DNA of 6,871 bases from Crocinitomicaceae bacterium (GCA_024643585.1 JAHEMP010000126.1:1-6871); one strand, 5' to 3'; positions 1-6,231 are shown, numbered from the stretch's first letter. The notes: a model not told the origin generated them from the letters alone. A program made the numbers and translations.

Positions 1-416
1 AAATCACGCGTAGATCCTCCAACGGCAATACTTCCATCTATGGTTACATTATCCGCACCATCCATATTGATGACTGCTGAACCCGCAGTAGTTGCTCCAG
101 CAATAGTTGCTGTGGCCGTCGGCTTGATTAGAATGCTCGTATAAGATGTTGTTCCCTGACCACTTGCAGCCAAATAAACGGGAGCAGCTGGTTCCGCGGT
201 ACTTGCATTAATTGAAATTGCAATAACACCTGTATGTGTTCCCGCATTGATCGCGGCAAATGCATCACTTAGTGTTGTAAATGAACCTGATGCGGTTCCT
301 GTTGTAGCTGTCAATGTCACTTGCCCGAAAATAGATTGAACACTGACAAACAAAAGTGCCAGAATAGATACAATCATTTTTCTTGAAGCAACGTGATAAA
401 AAGTAATTTTTCTCAT
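1..416 (-). CDS. Secreted Ala/Thr/Gly-rich beta-strand repeat protein, N-terminal fragment
   Basis: This is the first 138 codons of a gene read leftwards from an ATG at 416-414, open to the left edge, so the C-terminus and total length are unknown. Residues 1-31 form a signal peptide: basic residues (R2, K3, R12, K13), a hydrophobic core (about 15-26, IVSILALLF) and a likely cut before Q32. M14 (ATG at 377-375) is an alternative start that would give a shorter signal peptide. The mature part is dominated by Ala, Thr, Ser, Gly and Val with alternating hydrophobic residues. It contains FTTLSDAFAAINAG (about 44-57) and DNVTIDG (about 124-130), which I recognise from large Bacteroidota surface proteins with right-handed beta-helix or beta-strand repeats, often exported by T9SS. 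That family link is from memory. A role as adhesin or outer-surface protein is inference. GC content is about 46% by hand count over 1-360, clearly above the neighbours. Confidence 0.8.
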   Translation of the reverse strand, partial: MRKITFYHVASRKMIVSILALLFVSVQSIFGQVTLTATTGTASGSFTTLSDAFAAINAGTHTGVIAISINASTAEPAAPVYLAASGQGTTSYTSILIKPTATATIAGATTAGSAVINMDGADNVTIDGSIAVGGSTRD

Positions 417-440
417 AAGATGTGCTTATTTAGTTTTCGG

Positions 441-524
441 CAAAAATCGAGAATAATACAATCGAGTGAAAAAAAAATTATCAAATTAAGTGTCAAATGT
501 TAATTATTTAAAATTTTAATCAAC
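441..524 (-). promoter_or_regulatory. Candidate promoter(s) for the leftward secreted-protein gene
   Basis: Two Bacteroidota-type -7 boxes (consensus TAnnTTTG) read leftwards toward the ATG at 416. The distal one is AACATTTG (complement of 494-501), seven of eight positions matching if n is free, with a TTG (complement of 521-523) 19 bases upstream, which suits the usual -33 spacing. The proximal one is GATTTTTG (complement of 441-448), ending 24 bases before the ATG but without a good -33 element. The region is very AT-rich, so chance matches are possible. I cannot choose between them. Confidence 0.3.
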
Positions 525-603
525 TACAAACGGAATTAACCTGTCGAAAAGTAAACTTAATCACCTGTATATCATTTAATTAATTCCAACGTATGTTGGT
601 GTC

Positions 604-636
604 TTATGGACAAATAAATTTATTGACAATCCATAA
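604..636. repeat. Inverted repeat with nested palindrome upstream of the FG-GAP gene
   Basis: The arms TTATGGA (604-610) and TCCATAA (630-636) are perfect reverse complements separated by 19 bases. Inside the spacer lies the perfect 12-base palindrome AATAAATTTATT (613-624). It sits between two divergent start regions, so it is not placed like a terminator. An operator or protein-binding site is possible. In AT-rich DNA short palindromes also occur by chance, so function is unproven. Confidence 0.35.
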
Positions 637-661
637 AATCCACTTTTAGCTGTTCTCATTT

Positions 662-698
662 ATTGTTTTTTTAATTTCATTCGATATTTGTAATTTTG
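662..698 (+). promoter_or_regulatory. Candidate promoter of the FG-GAP protein gene
   Basis: TAATTTTG (691-698) is a perfect match to the Bacteroidota -7 consensus TAnnTTTG and ends only four bases before the ATG at 703. A second near match, GATATTTG (683-690), lies immediately upstream and has ATTG (662-665) 17 bases before it as a possible -33 element. Use of the first box would give an essentially leaderless message; use of the second would give a leader of roughly 5-10 bases. No Shine-Dalgarno-like sequence is present. Confidence 0.4.
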
Positions 699-702
699 GT
701 TA

Positions 703-2940
703 ATGAAATATTCTCTTTTTTCCACTTTTCTGCTTTTCAGTAGCTTCTTGTATTGCCAATTTAATTTTGAATATTCAACGGATATTCAAATTTCTAGAAA
801 TGGAAGTAATTTGATAAATGCATGGGCTGGAGGCCTTAATTATACCCAATTTTCAGAAATTGATTTTGACTTCGATGGCGATATGGATCTATTCGCCTTC
901 GATCGCACCAACGATAATATTAAACTTTTTGAAAACGTTTTAAATGGGGCTACAAGAGAATACAATATAGTGTACAATGGAAATACTTTTTTTCCAAGCG
1001 ATTTGAGATATCGGGTGTATATGGCTGACTATAATTTGGACGGAAAAAATGATATTTTCACATATGGCATTGGGGGTATTAAAGTCTTTAAAAACACTGG
1101 AAATGCGTCCATAGGACTCCAATGGGAATTGGTTTCAGATTTACTTTATTCTCAATTTCCATTTTCATATGACAATTTATATGTCAGTTCTTCGGATATT
1201 CCAGCTATTAGTGACATTGACGGCGATGGCGATTTAGACATTCTTACCTTCAGTCTTGGGGGTTCACATTTGGAATACCACAAAAACCTAAGCCAAGAAA
1301 CATATGGTCATTCGGATTCCTTACTATTCGTTCTAAAAAACAAATGTTGGGGATTGTTTGCAGAAGACCCGAATAACAATTCAATTGTACTCAATGATCC
1401 TAACGTTCCCTGCGGTAGCGGAAATGTCTCCAATCCGGAAGGAAATGGTGACCCTGTAAAACCAAAATTGCACACCGGATCCTCACTACTTGCTATTGAT
1501 TTTAATAACAACGGAGTAAAAGATTTACTGCTAGGAGACGTCTCTTCTGACGGTCTAATAAAATTAATGAACGGCGGTACAATTCCGAACAGCAATTCTG
1601 CCATGATTTCCGTGGATTATAATTTCCCAAGCAACACCACACCAGCCAAACTTCAAATATTTCCAGCAGGGTTTTATTTAGATGTCGATTTTGACGGTAA
1701 AAAGGATTTATTGGTCGGACCGAATGCAAAGAATGCCTCAGAAAATGAAAAGAGCGTACTTTTTTACAAAAACACGGGCCAGAACAATCAACCTAATTTT
1801 GTATTTCAACAAAGTGATTTTCTGCAGAGTGAAATGATTGAGCACGGCACTGGCAGCATCCCGGTTTTTTTCGACCAAAATAATGATGGGAAAAAAGATC
1901 TCGTTGTCGCCAATTTCTTTCGCTACAAGCCCATCCTGGAAAAAGAGAGTTCAATTGCTATTTATCGAAATACGAGCGCAGGTTTAACTACCGAGTTCAC
2001 TTTTATAGATGATAATTATTTGAATTTAACGCAACTCAATCTGGGACTTCGCTCCGTTCCAACATTCGGAGATTTGGACGGTGACGGAGATGAGGATTTG
2101 ATTCTAGCTAGAGAGAATGGAAATTATATGTATTTTCAAAACATTGGCACAACAGGAAATGCAATATTTGCAACACCCGTAGAGCCATTAACGAGCTCGA
2201 CTGGAGCCATCATCAATGAAGAGACCCTAACTTTTCCCCAATTGTTTGATTTGGATAACGATGGTCTTTTGGATTTGATAATTGGAAAAAGATCAGGTGA
2301 ATTGATTTTTTACAAAAATACAGGAACCTCTTCAAGCTTTTCTTTTACAAAAGTGAACGACCACCTCGGAAATGTAGATGTTTCGAGTGTATCATCTCCA
2401 GATGGTTTTGCAGCTCCACATTTTTTTCGTCATGACAATGAAACTCATCTCTTTTTAGGCGCTTACGATGGAAAATTGCATTATTACCAAGACATTGATG
2501 GTATGCTAGCGCCTGATTCTACCTTTAATTTGTACTCCGATAATTTTTTGAACATTGATGCAAAAGGGTACAGTTCATTTTTTGTAAACGACATTGACAA
2601 CGATGGTTACTTGAATTTATTTGTAGGAACCGACTTAGGCGGATTAATTCACTTGGAAATTGACCCCAATAGTACATCCAGTTTAGAGGAGACAAAACAA
2701 AATGAATTATTCATTTACCCGAATCCTTCAGAAGGAATCTTTACAATTCATAAAAACTCAGCACCCATTCAGTCAATTTCAATTTTTAATTCGATGGGAC
2801 AGGAAATTGATTTTCAAATTTCAACTATGAATTCAAACACAATTATCGACTTAAATGAATCCGAAAATGGAGTTTATTTAGTAACTGTTGTATTTGCAGA
2901 TAATTCAATCGGCAAAAAGAGAATTATCCTTTTGAAATAA
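703..2940 (+). CDS. Secreted FG-GAP/VCBS repeat protein with T9SS type A sorting domain
   Basis: A complete 745-residue exported protein. Residues 1-18 are a signal peptide with a hydrophobic core (FSTFLLFSSFLYC) and a probable cut before Q19. Nine Asp-rich loops of the calcium-binding FG-GAP/VCBS type follow, starting near residues 54, 109, 171, 266, 327, 391, 457, 516 and 630. The clearest are DIDGDGDLDIL (171), DLDGDGDEDLI (457) and DLDNDGLLDLI (516). Each is followed by a hydrophobic strand and often by a [FY]xN segment (LFENVL, VFKNTG, FYKNTG), as in integrin-like beta-propeller blades. A further blade near 574-596 seems to lack the Asp loop. An insert between the third and fourth loops (about 190-262) holds the only two mature cysteines, C215 and C237. 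Residues about 668-745 match the T9SS type A sorting domain: the IYPNPSEG motif (671-678), a MGQ turn and a closing Lys-rich strand. The likely fate is export across the outer membrane followed by surface attachment or release. The ligand is unknown. Confidence 0.92.
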   Translation: MKYSLFSTFLLFSSFLYCQFNFEYSTDIQISRNGSNLINAWAGGLNYTQFSEIDFDFDGDMDLFAFDRTNDNIKLFENVLNGATREYNIVYNGNTFFPSDLRYRVYMADYNLDGKNDIFTYGIGGIKVFKNTGNASIGLQWELVSDLLYSQFPFSYDNLYVSSSDIPAISDIDGDGDLDILTFSLGGSHLEYHKNLSQETYGHSDSLLFVLKNKCWGLFAEDPNNNSIVLNDPNVPCGSGNVSNPEGNGDPVKPKLHTGSSLLAIDFNNNGVKDLLLGDVSSDGLIKLMNGGTIPNSNSAMISVDYNFPSNTTPAKLQIFPAGFYLDVDFDGKKDLLVGPNAKNASENEKSVLFYKNTGQNNQPNFVFQQSDFLQSEMIEHGTGSIPVFFDQNNDGKKDLVVANFFRYKPILEKESSIAIYRNTSAGLTTEFTFIDDNYLNLTQLNLGLRSVPTFGDLDGDGDEDLILARENGNYMYFQNIGTTGNAIFATPVEPLTSSTGAIINEETLTFPQLFDLDNDGLLDLIIGKRSGELIFYKNTGTSSSFSFTKVNDHLGNVDVSSVSSPDGFAAPHFFRHDNETHLFLGAYDGKLHYYQDIDGMLAPDSTFNLYSDNFLNIDAKGYSSFFVNDIDNDGYLNLFVGTDLGGLIHLEIDPNSTSSLEETKQNELFIYPNPSEGIFTIHKNSAPIQSISIFNSMGQEIDFQISTMNSNTIIDLNESENGVYLVTVVFADNSIGKKRIILLK

Positions 2941-2941
2941 A

Positions 2942-3745
2942 TTAAAGCTCCAATATTTTATGGGTGCCAATTTCAGTTTGAAATAGTACAGGTTGTTTTT
3001 CAAAAATTCCAAAAATAGAACTCCCGCTGCCTGACATGGATGCATAAACGGCTCCATTAGCATACAATTGTTTTTTCAATTTTTCCAATTCTGGATGTGC
3101 TGGAAAAATTGAGTCTTCAAAGTCGTTTTTTAAGGCATCTCTCCAAAATTTAAAATTCATCTTTGGTAATTCCTCCCAATCAAATTTTGTTTCTTTTGGA
3201 GAAACACGAGCATAGGCCTCAGCCGTTCCAATGTGAATTTCTGGATCAATTAAGTATAGAAATTTACCTTTTAAATTTATTTCAAAGGAGCGCAGAATAT
3301 CGCCCTTTCCAGTAGCAATTTGCGGCGTGTTTGATATGAAAAAAGGACAATCGCTACCCAGTTTACCCGCAATTAAACGAAGCTCTTCATCTGAAATGTT
3401 CAAAGAAAAGAATTCATTCAGACCTTTTAAAACAAACGAAGCATTGGATGAACCACCGCCCAATCCTGCGCCCATGGGAATATTTTTTTGAAGAATGATA
3501 CGAACAGCGGGAATGTCATGCTTTTCTTTTATCAAATTGTAAGCCTTCCAAATTAAGTTGTCTTCCAATCGACCTTTTATCTCTTTCCCCAGAATTTGAA
3601 AGGAAAAGGTTTCGGCTGGTAAGATTTCAAGTACGTCACAAAAAGGAATCGGATATTTCAAGGATTCAATAGAATGGAAACCGTCTTCTCTTTTGTTAAG
3701 AATAAAAAGTCCTAAATTTATTTTGGCATTTGAAAACAATATCAT
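2942..3745 (-). CDS. ispE: 4-diphosphocytidyl-2-C-methyl-D-erythritol kinase
   Basis: Cytosolic GHMP-family kinase of the non-mevalonate (MEP) isoprenoid pathway. It phosphorylates the 2-hydroxyl of CDP-methylerythritol using ATP. The 267 residues are close to full length for the family (the E. coli enzyme is 283). Visible signatures are the N-terminal NAKINLGL with the expected active-site Lys8, DGFHSIESL (21-29), the glycine-rich ATP loop PMGAGLGGGSSNAS (90-103), GSDCPFF with the expected catalytic Asp132, and the C-terminal GHMP motif MSGSGSSIFG (237-246). The ATG at 3745-3743 is favoured because the family core begins only a few residues in. The stop codon faces that of the FG-GAP gene with one base between. 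Its 5' end diverges from accA across 60 bases. No broken or missing key residue was seen. Confidence 0.96.
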   Translation of the reverse strand: MILFSNAKINLGLFILNKREDGFHSIESLKYPIPFCDVLEILPAETFSFQILGKEIKGRLEDNLIWKAYNLIKEKHDIPAVRIILQKNIPMGAGLGGGSSNASFVLKGLNEFFSLNISDEELRLIAGKLGSDCPFFISNTPQIATGKGDILRSFEINLKGKFLYLIDPEIHIGTAEAYARVSPKETKFDWEELPKMNFKFWRDALKNDFEDSIFPAHPELEKLKKQLYANGAVYASMSGSGSSIFGIFEKQPVLFQTEIGTHKILEL

Positions 3746-3749
3746 TCAA

Positions 3750-3757
3750 CAAAAGTA
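3750..3757 (-). promoter_or_regulatory. Candidate -7 promoter box of ispE
   Basis: Read leftwards, the complement of 3750-3757 is TACTTTTG, a perfect match to the Bacteroidota -7 consensus TAnnTTTG. It ends four bases before the ispE ATG, so the transcript would start at or very near the initiation codon. Nineteen bases upstream is TTAC (complement of 3777-3780), only a weak -33 match. Support is the box match and position alone. Confidence 0.35.
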
Positions 3758-3769
3758 GTATAAGCGAAG

Positions 3770-3785
3770 TATTTTTGTAACTTTC
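3770..3785 (+). promoter_or_regulatory. Candidate promoter region of accA
   Basis: Two adjoining -7-like boxes read toward accA: TATTTTTG (3770-3777, perfect match to TAnnTTTG) and TAACTTTC followed by GCACC (3778-3785, seven of eight). The second would place the transcript start about 10-16 bases before the ATG at 3806, leaving a short A/T-rich leader without a Shine-Dalgarno sequence. A clear TTTG -33 element is not seen for either. The boxes overlap the divergent ispE promoter region, so the two genes may compete for polymerase or be co-regulated. Confidence 0.4.
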
Positions 3786-3805
3786 GCACCTCAAAATTAA
3801 TTTCT

Positions 3806-4759
3806 ATGGCAACGTATTTAGACTTTGAAGAACCGCTTTTAGAGTTAGAAGAGCAAATTGAGCAAACAAAAGAAATTGGCGCGTCGACGGAAGTGGACAT
3901 GGACGACAAAATAAAAGAGCTCGAAAAAAAATTAAAGGCTAAAACAAAGGAGATATTTTCTAATCTTACTCCTTGGCAGCGTGTTCAACTATCAAGACAC
4001 CCAGAAAGACCGTATACTCTTGCTTATATTGAAGCAATGACAAATGGTAAATTCCAAGAACTGCATGGCGATCGTGGCGTTAAAGATGACAAAGCGATGG
4101 TGGGTGGATTTGGTGACCTTAATGGACAAACCGTAATGTTTATAGGCCAGCAAAAAGGCGTTAATACCAAAATGCGTCAATACAGAAACTTTGGTATGCC
4201 GAATCCCGAAGGGTACAGAAAAGCACTGCGCTTGATGAAAATGGCTGAAAAATTCAACAAACCTATCGTAACATTAATTGATACGCCAGGAGCTTATCCA
4301 GGGTTGGAAGCCGAAGAACGCGGACAAGGTGAGGCTATCGCACGTAACATTTACGAAATGATGCGTTTGAAAGTACCTGTAATTTGTATTATAATTGGAG
4401 AAGGAGCGTCAGGAGGAGCTTTGGGTATTGGAGTTGGAGACAAAGTCGTAATGATGGAAAACACGTGGTATTCAGTAATTTCGCCTGAGTCGTGTTCATC
4501 CATACTTTGGCGTTCTTGGGAATACAAGGAAGTCGCTGCAGACGCTTTAAAATTGACTTCGGTAGATATGTTAAAGAATAAAATCATCGACGACGTTATC
4601 AAAGAACCAGCAAATGGCGCTCACCGTGATCCAGAAGGAGCCTTCAACGCCGTTAAAAAAGCAATTTTAGGTTATCTGAAAGAATTGGAGCCTATTGCTC
4701 CCGAAAAGAGAATCAATGATCGAATTGAGAAATTTAATAAAATGGGCGTTTGGAAATAA
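3806..4759 (+). CDS. accA: Acetyl-CoA carboxylase carboxyltransferase subunit alpha
   Basis: Alpha subunit of the alpha2-beta2 carboxyltransferase that moves the carboxyl group from carboxybiotin on the AccB carrier protein to acetyl-CoA, giving malonyl-CoA for fatty acid synthesis in the cytosol. The 317 residues equal the usual family length. Residues 1-50 are the typical charged helical N-terminus (YLDFEEPLLELEEQI). The crotonase-like core shows the conserved ELHGDR (85-90), GGFGDLNG (100-107), IGQQKG (113-118), DTPGAYPGLEAEERGQ (159-174) and GEGASGGALG (198-207), the last two including the glycine-rich oxyanion segments, then ISPESCSSILWR (225-236). The start at 3806 is well supported because the N-terminal motif follows at once. 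AccD, AccB and AccC are not in the window. A terminator follows 17 bases after the stop, so accA appears to be transcribed alone. Confidence 0.97.
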   Translation: MATYLDFEEPLLELEEQIEQTKEIGASTEVDMDDKIKELEKKLKAKTKEIFSNLTPWQRVQLSRHPERPYTLAYIEAMTNGKFQELHGDRGVKDDKAMVGGFGDLNGQTVMFIGQQKGVNTKMRQYRNFGMPNPEGYRKALRLMKMAEKFNKPIVTLIDTPGAYPGLEAEERGQGEAIARNIYEMMRLKVPVICIIIGEGASGGALGIGVGDKVVMMENTWYSVISPESCSSILWRSWEYKEVAADALKLTSVDMLKNKIIDDVIKEPANGAHRDPEGAFNAVKKAILGYLKELEPIAPEKRINDRIEKFNKMGVWK

Positions 4760-4776
4760 ACCCCGTTAAAAATACA

Positions 4777-4823
4777 CACAAAAAAATCCGATTGGTTCTT
4801 TAACTTGTCGGATTTTTTTTGTG
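4777..4823 (+). terminator. Intrinsic terminator after accA, probably bidirectional
   Basis: The arms A7-TCCGA (4780-4791) and TCGGA-T7 (4808-4819) pair perfectly over 12 bases. CAC (4777-4779) can extend to GTG (4821-4823) past a bulged T. Inside the 16-base loop, GTT (4795-4797) can pair with AAC (4802-4804). The stem is followed by its own T-run, as expected for rho-independent termination of accA. The A-run on the left arm gives the same signal on the other strand, although no leftward gene is present to use it. Confidence 0.85.
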
Positions 4824-4873
4824 ACAACTGTAATTTTTAATATCTAGAATCGTCTCATATAAAGTATTCAATG

Positions 4874-4881
4874 TATCTTTC
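4874..4881 (+). promoter_or_regulatory. Candidate -7 promoter box of the oxidoreductase operon
   Basis: TATCTTTC matches the Bacteroidota -7 consensus TAnnTTTG in all but the last base and ends three bases before the GTG start at 4885. A promoter is expected between the accA terminator (ends 4823) and this gene, and this is the best box in the 61 bases available. No TTTG -33 element is visible at the usual distance. If this is the promoter, the message would be leaderless or nearly so. Confidence 0.35.
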
Positions 4882-4884
4882 GGT

Positions 4885-6231
4885 GTGCGCAAAAAAATCG
4901 TAATTATTGGTAATGGAATTTCAGGAATAACGGCTGCCCGAGAAATCCGAAAAAAATCTGATTTTGAAATTGATGTCATTTCAGAAGAAAGTGAATATTT
5001 CTTTTCACGAACGGCACTAATGTATGTGTTTATGGGACATATGCGTTTCGAAGACATTCAACCTTACGAAAACAATTTTTGGAAAAAAAATAGGATCAAC
5101 CTAATCTTTAATCGAGTTAGCGCCGTAGATTGTGACCTTAAAAAGGTTCAACTTCAATCCGGTGAATCGATTCAATACGATGATTTAATTATTGCAACAG
5201 GATCAAAACCAAATATTTTTGATTGGCCAGGTAAAAACCTCAAAGGTGTTCAAGGTCTATATTCCAAACAAGATTTAGAGGAATTAGAAAATCGATCTTC
5301 AAAAATTAAAACCGCCGCAATAATCGGAGGGGGATTAATTGGTATCGAATTGGCAGAGATGCTGCTATCAAGGGGTGTTGAAGTTCATTTTTTAATTCGT
5401 GAACCACGCTTTTGGAATGGCGTTTTACCCGATGCTGACTCCGATTTTGTTTCCGAACATATAAAACATCACCAAGGTTTAACCATGCATTATTCTGATG
5501 AATTGGTCGAAATCTATGGCGACAAAAACGATGAAGCTTGTGCTATTTTGACAAAAACTGGACTAAAAATCGACGTTCAAATGGTGGGTTTAACGATTGG
5601 AGTCACTCCAAACATTTCTTTTTTAGAAAACTCGTCTTTAGAAATCAAGAAAGGAATCTTAGTCAATCAATTTCTTGAAACTTCTGAAAAAAACGTATAT
5701 GCCATAGGCGATTGCGTACAAATGAGAGAACCCATTGGTAATCGACGTTCTATTGAACAAGTGTGGTATACGGGAAGAATGATGGGCGAAACGGTTGCGG
5801 AAACGATTTGCGGAAAACGCTCGGCTTATCAACCTGGAAATTGGTTCAACTCAGCTAAATTTTTCGATCTAGAATACCAAACGTATGGATGGGTATTTGC
5901 AACTAGAGAAGATACGGAATCAGAATTCGTTTGGAAGGATGCCAAAAAAGAAAGGATGTTACACTTCGTTTTTGACAAAACAACAGAGGTTTTTATCGGT
6001 GTGAATTGCTTTGGCATACGTTTGCGGCATGAATTATTGGATGCTTGGCTCAATGAAAAAAAGAAAATGAATTTTGTTCTTCAAAATTTCACCGCCGCCA
6101 ATTTCGATCCGGAATTTTTTAAACCGTTTGAACAAGAATTAATAGAAACGTACAACATGGAATTTTCGAAAAACATACAACTCCAGCCTAAAAAATGGTG
6201 GCAAAAATTATTGACAAACCATGAGAAGTAG
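4885..6231 (+). CDS. FAD/NAD(P)-dependent oxidoreductase (pyridine nucleotide-disulfide reductase fold)
   Basis: A cytosolic flavoprotein of 448 residues with the two-dinucleotide-fold layout. FAD domain: KIVIIGNGISGITAAR (4-19) with GNGISG, acidic Glu34 ending the second strand, ATGSKP (104-109), and YAIGDC (272-277) contacting flavin. NAD(P) domain: AAIIGGGLIGIELAEML (144-160). The strand that follows (VHFLIRE, 167-173) lacks the usual acidic residue. No CxxC or CxxxxC redox pair is present, and the active-site region reads FFSRTALMYVFMG (39-51) without the CoA-disulfide-reductase cysteine, so it resembles rubredoxin-, ferredoxin- or nitrite-reductase-type electron transferases rather than disulfide reductases. 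Conserved-looking QVWYTGRMMGETVAE (292-306) and NWFNSAKFFDLEYQTYG (319-335) recall an uncharacterised Bacteroidota subfamily (from memory). The C-terminus ends in a basic, Trp-rich KKWWQKLL (436-443) that might touch the membrane. The start is GTG; no in-frame ATG lies upstream before a stop at 4831, and the next Met (M46) is too late. It overlaps the next gene by 11 bases. Exact substrate unknown. Confidence 0.88.
   Translation: MRKKIVIIGNGISGITAAREIRKKSDFEIDVISEESEYFFSRTALMYVFMGHMRFEDIQPYENNFWKKNRINLIFNRVSAVDCDLKKVQLQSGESIQYDDLIIATGSKPNIFDWPGKNLKGVQGLYSKQDLEELENRSSKIKTAAIIGGGLIGIELAEMLLSRGVEVHFLIREPRFWNGVLPDADSDFVSEHIKHHQGLTMHYSDELVEIYGDKNDEACAILTKTGLKIDVQMVGLTIGVTPNISFLENSSLEIKKGILVNQFLETSEKNVYAIGDCVQMREPIGNRRSIEQVWYTGRMMGETVAETICGKRSAYQPGNWFNSAKFFDLEYQTYGWVFATREDTESEFVWKDAKKERMLHFVFDKTTEVFIGVNCFGIRLRHELLDAWLNEKKKMNFVLQNFTAANFDPEFFKPFEQELIETYNMEFSKNIQLQPKKWWQKLLTNHEK

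Larger units (their letters stand above)
417..702. other. Divergent intergenic region without a gene
   Basis: These 286 bases separate the leftward secreted-protein gene from the rightward FG-GAP protein gene. I find no open reading frame worth calling and no tRNA or recognisable structured RNA. The stretch holds promoter-like boxes for both flanking genes, a small perfect hairpin (CCAAC-GTAT-GTTGG, 586-599) and a larger inverted repeat (604-636). Because both genes start here, regulation of the two exported proteins could share this region; that is inference. Confidence 0.7.

Noticed and set aside
586..599. CCAAC-GTAT-GTTGG hairpin as a terminator
   Set aside because: The stem is only five base pairs, no T-run follows, and no gene ends here on either strand.
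742..760. Possible lipoprotein signal (cysteine at the end of the FG-GAP signal peptide)
   Set aside because: The residues before Cys18 are F-L-Y. A lipobox needs a small residue (Gly, Ala or Ser) just before Cys, so ordinary signal peptidase cleavage before Q19 is more likely, consistent with the T9SS domain.
1308..1604. Minus-strand open frame of 98 codons
   Set aside because: It lies wholly inside the FG-GAP gene, antisense to its loops and insert, and shows no domain or plausible start context. It is a shadow of the real frame.
1502..1729. Minus-strand open frame of 75 codons
   Set aside because: It is antisense to the FG-GAP repeat region and overlaps another shadow frame, with no recognisable motif.
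4800..5057. Minus-strand open frame of 85 codons beside the accA terminator
   Set aside because: Most of it is antisense to the well-supported start of the oxidoreductase, its end runs into the terminator stem, and the peptide resembles nothing known to me.
4885..6231. Identification of the flavoenzyme as CoA-disulfide reductase, thioredoxin reductase or dihydrolipoamide dehydrogenase
   Set aside because: No CxxC or CxxxxC pair is present, and the position of the single active-site Cys of CoA-disulfide reductases is occupied by non-Cys residues in SRTALMYVF.
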